From contig OZ038531.1 in assembly GCA_964036665.1 (NCBI GenBank), positions 22,960,591 to 23,024,590 of the forward strand: 64,000 bases of DNA, read 5' to 3'. Below the pieces are notes generated by a model. That model worked only from the letters and a program-made list of their open reading frames with translations. It made no database searches and was not told the DNA's origin. This document shows, piece after piece, positions 54,240-64,000 of this stretch. This stretch comes from Gordius sp. MW1 (lineage: Eukaryota; Nematomorpha; Gordioida; Gordea; Gordiidae). Numbering within the stretch: position 1 is the stretch's first letter; every line of letters starts with the position of its first letter. A program made the position numbers and the translations under genes.

Positions 54240-55858
54240 CAAACAAAAAAATTATAACTCGGAAGGTGTAAGATTGTTTAAAGGGAAAAAGTTTAAATTG
54301 AGCACATTTCAGTCCTCGGGTAGCTTTTAAATTAGTCAGCGACCTGCATATTGATATAATTTGAAATGCTTATATATTATCAAAAATTGGCGATTTATCC
54401 TTTAGATTAGTTGTTTAAAAACTTTCAAAATAAAATAAATTTCATGTTTCGTTTGGTCTAAGGTGTGCCCGTTTGCCATATCTACGAAAATCTTTGGAAA
54501 TATTTGATCTCACAGTACGGAGGGGGACCCGAAATTCCATCTCAAACTAGAAATCGCCATCTTTGATTAATACCAAACTTCTACGAAACCTAGGTGCTCT
54601 CAAAATCAACTCCTCCGAGCAAAAAATCAAAATGTGTTCAGCTTAATTTTTTTAAAATCGCGAAATAATGTTTGAAATATTGTCAACAAATCAATTTTAT
54701 ACACATAAATATCAATTGTCATTAGATGTCCCACATATGATTTGCAGGCTCTCAGGAATTGAGATGTTTGAATGATGTTATGATTTTACAATTGCAAAAT
54801 ATCTCTCCTCTCTTCCCTTATATTTTTTATCCTTGAGCACACAATTTTTAAAGCATATTACTTAGCTTCGCGCGCGTCAAATATGAATAAACTTAAAGTT
54901 TTTAAAATCTAGAATCTAGATGCTTTTTTTCTTGTCAATATACTTAAAAATCTTATATTTTGAATTATTACATTTCCTTTGGCTTTAAATGAGTGAGTTT
55001 GTGAGTAAATAAGAGAGCTATTTTAACTACAAGGTCGACTAAACAAACCCCAGCTCTTTTTACAACACTAATATCTATGAAGAGTACGAAAATTCAATGT
55101 TAAAATCAAGCAACTTAAATATTTTACAATAAGTTATTATTATCCAATTATAAAAAAATTAAAATTTGTTATTTAACATCACTGGTCTATTGTGTCATAA
55201 TTAATCTTGAAAGTAATAGAAAGAGAAGTTAGTAGTTTAAATAATATAATAATGGGCTAATTTAAAATTTTGGAAAATATTAATTTATTATTATTTGTGT
55301 AAAAGGTGGTTAAAGTGGTTTCCATTTTGTATTGGCGAATTTGGCTTGACACTAATACAGAAACTTTTTTATTTCATATCATCACACAAAATTCTATAAT
55401 AAGAAATTTGAAAAAAAGAATAATTATTATAACTCCAAATATATTTATGAACTATGCCCTTTATTCAAACTCCAACCCTCGAGTCTTTTACGTTACTGCG
55501 CCAGTTGTTATATTTCCTTTGTTCCCCGCTTACTATCGTCCAGCATCTGGTAATTACCCCCATGCCTCTGATTGCCAGTCTTCAACGACTCTTTCCCCAA
55601 ACTCATATATATGACAATAATCACTTCATTAATACAATTTTTAAAGATCTTTCCAAAATTTAAGCTTATGAAATTTAATAAAAAAGTTTTTTTTCGTTTG
55701 TTAAAAATCTGTTGACAATAATATATATTAATAAATACATGAAATTTATAAAACAAAATGCGTTAAATAAAATAATAAAAATACACTATTGTACTATAGC
55801 ACCATCGAGACGATCTTCCATAATTGGGCAAATGATAAACCGGGGGAGAACGTCTTCC
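54240..55858. other. Non-coding stretch with a MITE family B end
   Basis: No supported gene. 55031-55070 ('aaggtcgactaaacaaaccc', ending 'tacaacacta') is the right end of a family B MITE. A 102-codon plus frame at 55306 and its shadows have no family resemblance and biased AT composition. Confidence 0.45.
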
Positions 55859-56004
55859 CATGGGCGTAGTCAAGGGGGGGGGGGGCAAGGAGCGGCGGCT
55901 GCCCCCCTCGAAATCCTAAAATTTATTAACCAAGATTTCAAAAAATGTTTATTTTGCCTTTTGCCCCCCCCCCCTCGCTCTAATTTTAATGTCGGCTACG
56001 CTCA
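55859..56004. mobile_element. MITE family A with target duplication
   Basis: From catgggcgtagtcaagg to 'gtcggctacgctca'. Flanks CGTCTTCC (55851-55858) and CGTCTTAC (56005-56012), an 8-bp duplication with one change. Confidence 0.88.
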
Positions 56005-56009
56005 CGTCT

Positions 56010-59000
56010 TACTTTAAAAAAGGTAAGGTATGTTTGCCAAAGGTGCCTGAACACTAAGCGATTAAGGGAATAAAAATGCTTGAGGATATAGACTTTTGCA
56101 ATTAAGCAAAACTTTCAACGGAATTCGTGAAAACTAATTATAAATTGGTAATAAAATACCCAGGACGAAATTGGATAATCCATTAAAAATTATTAAAAAT
56201 GATTTTGAGGTGCTTTTATAGCCTATTCGTATATTTAATTTAAAACTATTTAATTTGATATAGTTAATTGCTATTTAAGTCGTTAAAATTCCTGCATCTA
56301 TAGGATTGGTATGCATAGTCACTTTTTCAAAACGAACCCGACTCAAAAGTATTTTAACAACCCGAATCCGACATTCAATTATGCAGTGAAAATCAGGCAT
56401 TAACATATTTTTAACTTCATGCAAGAACTTTAATTGATTGTAAAGGCTAATCTTCTTCAATTTAATATTGGGCTTATCTTTACCACATCCATCAAGTAAA
56501 ATAATATAAAACAATTTAGTATAAGTTTTTTTCAATATAAATTCCCGTTTATTTTGTTATATTCTAATAAATCATATAACTTCTTGTCATTTCAATCATA
56601 TATCTCATAAGAGTAACTGAAACTATTTAAGCTTTCGGGCAGTTAACAAATTAACTGTGAATTCCGCAGTTTTCAAAACGTTTTATTTTTTTTATCTTTG
56701 TCAACCTTTATTTTGCGCATTGCCATTTTTCACGGATGTCATAACGCTATGTGACAAAAATGTAAATCAAATTAAATCCTTAACTTGAATGTTTCTCATT
56801 TTTTAACTTGCAATAATTCATAAAAAGGCGAATTTTTTCCCCTTTCGGGCAATAAAAATATTGTATAAATCATAACTTTCCTATGGAATTAAGCGTTTTG
56901 AAAATCAAAAGGCATTTCAACCGTTACAAAGTGAAGGTATTTTATCATTAGACTCAATGACGACAGCATTTGTTACCCCGGGCGCAATTGTCAATTGACA
57001 TATTCACTTATCTTAAATATTATTTATAGTGTATACGATGGAATTGCTTTTTACTTTCTGAAAAAATAACTTATATGGAATTTTGCAATTGCCTAGGGTT
57101 GCCTTTTACTAGTTTGAAATCTCAAAAAAATATTCTGACATTTGTTATAAATTATTGAGTATTGCGTAATCATTAAAATTTTACGCCTTCCAGTCTTATT
57201 AAATCATTAGCGAAGCGCTAATGCTTTATGGCCTAGAGATATAAGCTTGATGACGTTTTTTAATTTTTTGAATTATGACAAATTTTATAAGAAACGAAAA
57301 ATGTTTTAAAAAGAAATATAAAAATACTCAATATCTATAATATGTATCATTGTGGTGATTTTTTAATTAATATTTTATTTAATCACCCTCTGGCAAAACG
57401 ATTTTACAACGCTTTTTATAATAGTTGGAAGGACGCCTAAAAGTCATGTATGTCACAGATGGGTCTAAACAAGGTATAACAAAATTTTGGAAGAAAACAA
57501 ATGAAATTGTCATAATAACGAATAATTAATTATTCCAAAATGTAAATTTGTTTTTAGTTTCGCGCTCTTAGTGACAAAAAAAGTATCCCCAAATCCATTT
57601 TATCATACATATTATGATGTAATTTGCAAAAACATTGTCTCCATAACTTAACCTAAATTCTGCAGGCCATTCACTCTAATAACAACATCACACTTTTCAT
57701 AAGCTACTTTATTATGTTTAAAAAAAAGTTAAACTAAAGTTTTGGGAAAACATTGTTTAAGTTTTTTGAGAATTAAAACATTAATATATATTAATAATAA
57801 CGTCTAGACATATATATATATTTAATGTTTATTTTTGCTATTTAAAATGATATTTATATGAACAAGCAAGTGTATGAAATTAGATAAGACATGAATGATA
57901 TGTTTTAAGGTATATTACAGGTACCATGATAAAAACAAATAAATTTATTGCTAAGTTCGTGAGAATTTTAGAAGTCTAGACATAACCTTTTTATCTTTAA
58001 AATATGTCAGATTTTAAGGAAGCTTAGGTAAAAAAGATATTTTCGTATCTCAAAATATCTTAAATATTTAAGATCGTTTAAATCTAAATAAATTAAATTA
58101 TATGTCTTTTGAATATATTTAACGCCATGAATCAAATAAATGTGAACTTTAACCTCTGATAAAAAGATAACTATTCTCCTATATATAGTAATGACCGCAA
58201 ATAAAGATAAAAACGTTTATAAATTCGTTGTAATTTCATACATATATTGTATATAGTCTGTTTTGAAATGTGATTTCCTTCATAATATCTTTCTTACATA
58301 CTTTATATCTAATTATGACATAAATTATTATGCTAAAGAATCGCTTTGAAGCTAAAGTTTCTATGTTTTATCAAATGCTTTTCGTAAAATTTATTAGATC
58401 TTTTAAAAAAGTGTTTTAGTAGTCTTGGTGAGCTCATAAATTAAATTAAGATTTAAAAACTTAGATCTAAAAGCCTTTTAAAGTATTTCAAAAAATTAGA
58501 ATTTAAAAAAGTACTGATTTTTAATTTATGGAATCAAGTCATAAAGCAATGATTTATGATTCACTACATTCATCGGTTAACGTACAAGTGTGTACAATGA
58601 GTGTTTAAATATGTCATTTATCAAAGAAAAGTGCCACTTTAAATCTTTTTGTATTATTATCTTGCAAGAGCCGTGTAAAAAACAAAAGAAAATTCTTCGT
58701 CCTTTTTTCCACGAAATTTATCCATCTTAATGAAAACACCAAATTCTCAACTTTCAAAAGCGACTAGCTAAGCCTTGCTTCTCGTCTTTTTTTGCATACA
58801 TTATAATTATACCCTTTACGCTTATTTTTTATGGTACACACTTAGACATGCAAGTTACAAAGATATTTCGGTCAAAAAACGAGGTTCTAAATATATTACC
58901 TAAGATGATAATGCAAATAATTTAAAATAAAAGTTGAGTTTAATTATAAAATTGTGAATAACTTGAATGGTCTACAGGGTAAGTGAAACCATAAAAGCAT

Positions 59001-60165
59001 TAAGTGTGTGTTGACATTTGTGTACAAGATGGATGTTATCGTTACAAATTAAACTGAATATGAGAAAATATAGTAGTAAGATATATGTACATGTAAGCAT
59101 GAGGTGTGTGGATAAATGCAAAGTATTATTTTCATATATATGGTAATGGGCTACAATTCTGAGAATCGAAAGGGGCATAAACACTGATTTACAATTAGGT
59201 TGCTACTCAAAACAGCTGATTGAGTGGAGGAGACGGCTAGTCCCAACATTGCGGACAAGCATATTATGAATAATGCATAAGTCAATAAGACTATATCACA
59301 CCCAAAAAATTTCACATTTAAGTATGGTGTGTGATGCATAAATATTAAATGATTACAGATGAGATGCGGTTTCCTTTTTAGCACAAATTTAATGATATGA
59401 AAAAAAATATATGGGAAAATATCATGCTAAAACTTTTTTTCCATTCTTTTAACTAACTTCTTTGAAAAAATTATATATCAACTAGTTTTGTTAAGCTATT
59501 ATGCATAAAAAGAGATAACTCATAGAAAATAGTTAGTTGCTATAAGATTTGCTAGATGTTCAGCGGGCAATAAAGAGTTTTTTTAAAGTCGTCTCAGCTA
59601 GTATTGATAAATTTTTAGAACATTTGAATTGTTCATGACAAAATTCAAAATGATTATTTTATTTAAAATATCTAAGGAAGGTAGTGATATACCCTTATAA
59701 AGTTTATTATACATTAGTAATTTTATTACATTTTATTAAGTTTCAACTCACAAAAATTTTTAAACAGGTGATTTTTGCGCCTTTGGTTATACAATTGAAT
59801 TACAATGTAGAAGAATATCGGTTAAGTGGTATTGTTAAGGTACGCCCTTTACCACTTTTTACGGGTTTATTACATATATGATGATTCATTCATTCATTCA
59901 TTATGGGTGAAGGTCACAATAGTTAATTGCATTGTGCACATTTGAAAGAATGAGTCACACGGCTTTACGCACATATTACTAATCGCATCAAAAGCAAAGC
60001 CTCTTTAAATTTTGATCTCCCTTATCTCTTCTTATCAATGCTTTGAATTAATTTAAGCAACATACGATTTGTTATCTTTGTGTGACTATTAAAATGGCTC
60101 CTTAATGTCTATTAATATTTCTGAGACAGCCTATCGCTAAATAAATTGGAAAGCAGGACTCAAAG
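56010..60165. other. 4-kb AT-rich stretch without a supported gene
   Basis: Only short frames with AT-driven composition are present. A possible 46-base plus-strand exon at 57426-57471 ('GRLKVMYVTDGSKQ' between atag and GTATAA) was noted but has no partner. Short direct repeats such as 'cattcattcattcatt' at 59886 occur. I see no promoter or RNA gene. Confidence 0.4.
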
Positions 60166-60168
60166 AGA

Positions 60169-60285
60169 CATGGGCGTAGCCAAGTCTAGATCAAAAAATT
60201 TATTAAAATTATGGCTAAAATTAAAAAAAATGATCATTTTGCCCCTCCCTAATTTACTATTGCCCCCCTTTAATTCCATATGAAA
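60169..60285. mobile_element. Worn MITE family A copy
   Basis: Left end catgggcgtagccaag, AT core 'aaaattatggctaaaatt', then 'ttttgcccctccctaattta' and 'tgcccccctttaattcca'. The last 15 bp of the usual right end are missing. Confidence 0.75.
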
Positions 60286-60289
60286 TAGG

Positions 60290-61570
60290 TGATTATAAAG
60301 CAATATTTGTTTTAACTGCACCTAAAAGTTAGGCTCCACTCCATTTTAATAGCTGTTGTTATAAGTTTACATATAATTTATAATACGTCATTTTAAAAGG
60401 TATGATGAACTGGCCTATTTAAGTGTTAAGATGTAATTTTAAATTTGAATAAGCATGCAATATTTGTTGATTGATCATATTCCTTTAATCTCCAAAGGTT
60501 TAACTTTGTTAATAAAGTTGAATATTGTAGCCTCATCACGTTACCAGTTAAGGTTATGACTTTAAAAAGTTTCAGAACGATTTGACAAACACATGCATAC
60601 TCACTGATGCGAAATGATGTTAAGGACGTTAAAAGAAATGTATGAGCTTGAATGAAGGTATTATTTTTGCCAAAATTTTTCAAATATTCTCAATGTTACA
60701 AAACAATTTTCTCCGAAATATATGACAAAAATTTGATCACGCGTCTAAAATATGAATGTGGGACATTCTTAAAAGACTTCTAGCTGTGGAGAGAAAGTTT
60801 TTTAAATAATTAATGCGTCTAAATGCTTCGATTGTTATTCAAAAATAAGTATCGTATGTTTGAGTCGCAAACTTCAAGGATTGACAACTATGTTAAATAT
60901 GACAAAAATGCCTTACATGATATTACCTTAATTTACTTTAAGTGAATAATCTCTCCCTCTCCTACGCACTCACGTGCTTTAGAGTGTTACATTTTCAGAG
61001 GTATATAACTTTAATTTCAGCACTGACGTCAATTAGCGTAGACGTCATAACAACATGGCATGTCCAGTCCTTTAAGTCACTTAAAGTTATAGATTAATGA
61101 CTATGAGTCAGGGAAAGTTAAAATGCGCACGTTTTAGGATAGCTAATGCCTGTAATTATAAGTGCATCGCCCGAGGCATTACATGATCAGTACCCTTTTA
61201 TTATTTATTGCTCTTATTAGTACTAAGGTTGAAAATTTTATTGATTTGAGACCTACCAAGGCGATAAGTGTGAAAGAATTAGAATGCAAATTTCATTGCA
61301 ATATGTAAATTCCATCCTCATTGTCCCCTACCTGGAATTTCATTATATGAGAGGGCAGAGATAATGTATAATGGCTAAAGAATTTAAAAGCATAAAAAAT
61401 GTCAGTAGGAGAGGGTTGGAACACACACACTCACACATCATCCTTTCGAAATTCCACTATTGCTACATTTTGGCATAAACAACGCTTACAATATCCTTTA
61501 TCTCGTAAAACGCATACCATTATGGTGACGCCCTCTTTCATCTCTAACTCTGGGTGTGGACTCATTTTGG
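60290..61570. other. Upstream region of the Kunitz gene, no further feature
   Basis: AT-rich sequence without a supported gene or transposon. Part of it is presumably the promoter of the downstream gene. Confidence 0.4.
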
Positions 61571-61573
61571 GTG

Positions 61574-61581
61574 TATATAAG
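61574..61581 (+). promoter_or_regulatory. TATA box of the Kunitz-domain gene
   Basis: TATATAAG, a consensus TATA box, 93 bp before the gene's ATG (61674). Transcription would be expected to begin near 61605, leaving a ~70-base leader. The sequence immediately downstream contains no in-frame stop in the reading frame of the gene, but the methionine at 61674 gives the best signal peptide. Confidence 0.6.
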
Positions 61582-61673
61582 TGGCAATCTTTTTGAGTTT
61601 TTTACATATTGCTTTTTATACGCATTTAAACTTTTACCGATCAACTCCAATTTGTAACTTTTGTGTCCTCTCT

Positions 61674-63247
61674 ATGTCCATCCAATTAATGTCTTTTATA
61701 AAGTGTTCCTTTATTTGTACGCTCTTCGTTGTAGTGAATTCAAGAGTTATATTATTAGAAGAACCCAACTATAAAACAAGTATGAAAAGCTTTTGATTAA
61801 ATAAAGCTTCTAAGTATGTATTATATATATTATCATGGCAATTGATTTAAATCTTGCATTTATCTTAATATCCGTTCTATTCATTTAGATGACAAAAAAC
61901 TAGAAGAAACCCAAGGAATCGCTTCTATCCTCAGTAATTGGTATGGACCACAAAGGCATTTTGGTGATCACCCTCTACATGTGACACTTAGTCCAGATGA
62001 GATCTATAGACCTGCACCTACGAGTAGTCCCTTAAATTCTGAAGACGACTATTCACTGGAAAAGGGTTACGAACCTTATGTCGATAGCGTGCATAAAGAT
62101 CCATCCTCTGATCCTTTAAGTGATGACTACTCCCCAGGCTATTTAGATTATTACGAACCCGACACCCCACGAAGCATTCAAAATGATTCTATCGAGGCTG
62201 GGGAAGAGTTTAAAGACATTTTGAAAGATAGAAAGTTTTACATATTCTACCTCAATGATACGCAAAAAGTTGTTCAAGAGATTGATGGCAAAAATTTTAC
62301 CGTGTACCTCGACTTCGACGAACCCGAGATTGATGCCACGATTTCTAATTCAACACCTTCCAATGTTGATCATACATATGGCCCATACGTGCACCCATTT
62401 CCAACTAGCGGTTATGAGTTGTCACATCCCGAAAGGATAATTGTCCTAGAAGATTCAAATCTCAAACCATCCTCAAACATTTCATCGACCATACCCTCCC
62501 AGGTTAGACTTTCTCTATATATCTAGTGTTGTACAAGGACTTGGGTTTTGTTCAATCGACTAATAGACCTCTAAGCTTAGTCGAAATTTGAAAAAAAGAC
62601 CATAGGCAACCGTTAGTGTCAGTTGAAAACCTAAGTTCGATCAAACAAAACCCAGGTCTTTTTACAACACTATATATATCGTTATTGGTTTGTTGCACTA
62701 TATAACTCCTATTATGCTATGCTTGAAATTTTCTAACTTCATAATTTGCTTATTATAGGACTTGGATAGGATTACCTTGAATTTTACGTCTAACGTGGAT
62801 CAAGAAATGTTTGACCCTCAACCTCATCACAAATCTCTGCACGGTATATTAGTCTTTATCATAAAAAATACTTCGAAGTCTCCCTTTAACTTTTTAACAA
62901 AAACGTTTCTCTTTAATGTTCGATAGTTATTTCCAAATAATTAAGTATGTTGTATGCTAAAATATAATAAATTAATGAGCTGGCATCGCGCCATGGATTG
63001 AGATTGTATTATTAGTATCAAGCTAATAATAATTTTTAATTTATTTACAGATCGATGCGTTAGACCCTTGGTTAATGCTAAGCCGTGTGGAGATATTAAG
63101 TTTATGTGGTTCTACGACATCGGAAACAATCAATGCTTCGAATTCTTGTACGGAGGCTGCGAGGTAGATGAAAGTTCTAATATATTTCAATCCCAATCCC
63201 AATGTTCTGATCTGTGTGTTCTGAAAGATGAAGAGTTTGTTTGGTGA
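61674..63247 (+). CDS. Secreted protein with a C-terminal Kunitz/BPTI domain
   Basis: Four exons: 61674-61779, 61889-62502, 62759-62843 and 63051-63247 (TGA), all with GT/AG borders and matching phases, giving 333 residues. Exon 1 encodes a signal peptide (MSFIKCSFICTLFVVVNS from the second Met). Exon 2 is a long acidic, Ser/Pro/Tyr-rich region (for example DPLSDDYSPGYLDYYEPDTP), with possible N-glycosylation sites NDT, NFT, NST and NIS. The last exon is a Kunitz domain with six cysteines in order (RCV, PCGD, QCFEFLYGGC, QCSDLC) and the conserved FYD and N-x-F. The residue after Cys2, which sets protease specificity, is Gly rather than Lys/Arg, so classical trypsin inhibition is unlikely. It acts outside the cell; the target is unknown. 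Confidence 0.9.
62524..62672. mobile_element. MITE family B in intron 2 of the Kunitz gene
   Basis: From tagtgttgtacaaggacttg to 'ggtctttttacaacacta', 149 bp, with TA on each side. Interior arms 'tcaatcgactaatagacctc' and 'agttcgatcaaacaaaac' fold back. It begins 21 bp after the splice donor. Confidence 0.88.
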
Positions 63248-63555
63248 AAAGGAGGTTCTTACTCTACAAATGTCCCCTTCGTTGACCCTTATAACATTCG
63301 TTAGTGGATTTAGCCTTACGACACATAGAACACATCATTTAATTGTAATTCATGGATTAACATCTCAAAAATATGATATTAAGAAGAATGTCTTCTACAG
63401 CAGAGAGGACTTATTCAATCGCATATGTAATCTTTGAAACACCGAAAAATTATAATATATATACATACACTGTACATAGAAAATTAATATATATCCAATA
63501 CCCTAATTTATATCTATCGTATTGAATAGAAAAATATTTATATAGTTTTCGTTAC

Positions 63556-63569
63556 TTTATTCAAATAAA
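63556..63569. terminator. Back-to-back poly(A) signals of convergent genes
   Basis: Plus-strand AATAAA at 63564-63569 (Kunitz gene, ~320 bases after its stop) and minus-strand AATAAA at 63561-63556 (gene entering from the right, ~60 bases after its stop). If both are used, the two transcripts overlap at their 3' ends. Confidence 0.6.
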
Positions 63570-63620
63570 TTTTACAAAACTACTCGTCTACATAGACAAT
63601 CATTTACGGGCAATTAATGA

Positions 63621-63708
63621 TTAACTCCTGGGTTGTTGTTGATGTTGAGCCTCAGACTTAGGCTCTTCTAAACTTCGGAGACAAGCTCTTTTCAATTTAT
63701 TGAAAGGT
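63621..63708 (-). CDS. Last exon of a minus-strand gene extending beyond the window
   Basis: A T-rich acceptor (attcttttag| at 63709) precedes 28 codons, PFNKLKRACLRSLEEPKSEA then QHQQQPRS, and TAA at 63623-63621. The poly(A) signal AATAAA (minus) lies at 63561-63556. The composition is clearly coding, with a basic then glutamine-rich tail. The rest of the gene should lie to the right, at least partly beyond the edge. Family not recognised. Confidence 0.6.
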
Positions 63709-63762
63709 CTAAAAGAATTGCATAATATTTAACTTACCCAATTGATATAAATATTATGGTAT

Positions 63763-63880
63763 GAGCGTAGCCAGCCTTGGAATAGAGGAGGGCACTAATG
63801 ATTTGGGGGGGGGCAAAATAATCATTTTTTTAAATTTTAATCCCTAATTTTAAGAAATTTTTAATAGAGGGGTGCGAGCA
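63763..63880. mobile_element. MITE family A fragment near the right edge
   Basis: 'tgagcgtagccagccttgga', a G-run, 'caaaataatcatttttttaa' and 'agaaatttttaatagagggg' match the left two-thirds of family A. If the exon at 63621-63708 is real, it lies in that gene's intron. Confidence 0.75.
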
Positions 63881-64000
63881 AACTCTTAAAATGGAAGAAC
63901 TTAAATTAATATTAAATTCTAATGTTTTATGTAAAGCATATCCTTTAAGGGATGTACCATATTAATTTCTTTTATACATCCAGCGGGCAATACAATTGAC

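Noticed and set aside
55306-55663. 102- and 69-codon plus-strand frames
   Set aside because: AT-driven composition, no motifs, mutually overlapping frames and no splice partners.
57426-57471. 46-base exon-like stretch (GRLKVMYVTDGSKQ) with possible splice sites
   Set aside because: Too short to judge alone, with no compatible exon nearby.

Overview
This is a eukaryotic (animal) window: AT-rich, gene-poor, with spliced genes and many transposable elements. The spliced USP20/33-type deubiquitinase gene, the short introns (51 to about 120 bp in several places), RTE-type LINEs of the 'craniofacial development protein 2-like' kind and a compact Mag-like Gypsy element suggest an arthropod. A copepod such as a sea louse is my guess from repeat style; nothing in the window fixes the species.

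Layout. 1-7.1 kb: tRNA-like tandem repeats and a ~104-bp satellite array split by a decayed hAT transposon, ending at a possible signal-peptide exon (7113). 7.2-11 kb: transposon relics, two small MITEs and a 1.9-kb foldback element built from G/C-run minisatellites with a perfect 8-bp target duplication. 11.1-14.1 kb: two head-to-head LINE fragments. 14.5-16.1 kb: an unrecognised minus-strand gene of at least five phase-compatible exons, with a foldback element in one intron. 17.6-19.1 kb: non-autonomous hAT-like element. 19.4-22.9 kb: nearly full-length dead RTE LINE carrying a MITE. 25-26.5 kb: triplicated repeat carrying another MITE. 27.4-28.1 kb: degenerate antisense 28S rRNA 3' end. 28.1-30.3 kb: long direct repeats and a G-run foldback. 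32.8-37.1 kb: young but inactivated Gypsy element with 172-bp LTRs. 37.4-38.5 kb: dead LINE 3' end with a restriction-like endonuclease domain. 39.5-41.4 kb: Mutator-like foldback element.

41.5-52.4 kb holds the best gene, a USP20/USP33-type ubiquitin protease on the plus strand in about 17 exons, whose introns contain MITEs, a tRNA-like sequence and a T-rich tandem repeat. 52.4-61.5 kb is mainly non-coding with MITEs and nested inverted repeats. 61.6-63.3 kb is a four-exon secreted Kunitz-domain gene with a TATA box. It converges on the last exon of a minus-strand gene that enters from the right edge; their poly(A) signals nearly abut.

How it fits together: the host genes visible are a cytosolic deubiquitinase, a secreted Kunitz protein and fragments of unknown genes, and they show no shared pathway. 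Most of the window is mobile DNA. At least five non-autonomous families can be defined by terminal repeats and, for several, by target duplications. I found no CRISPR, operon or obvious new enzymatic system. The most unusual items are the G-run foldback transposon, the mutated 28S copy, the phase-consistent unknown gene at 14.5-16.1 kb and the two compatible splice paths in the USP gene. All exon models were made by eye.
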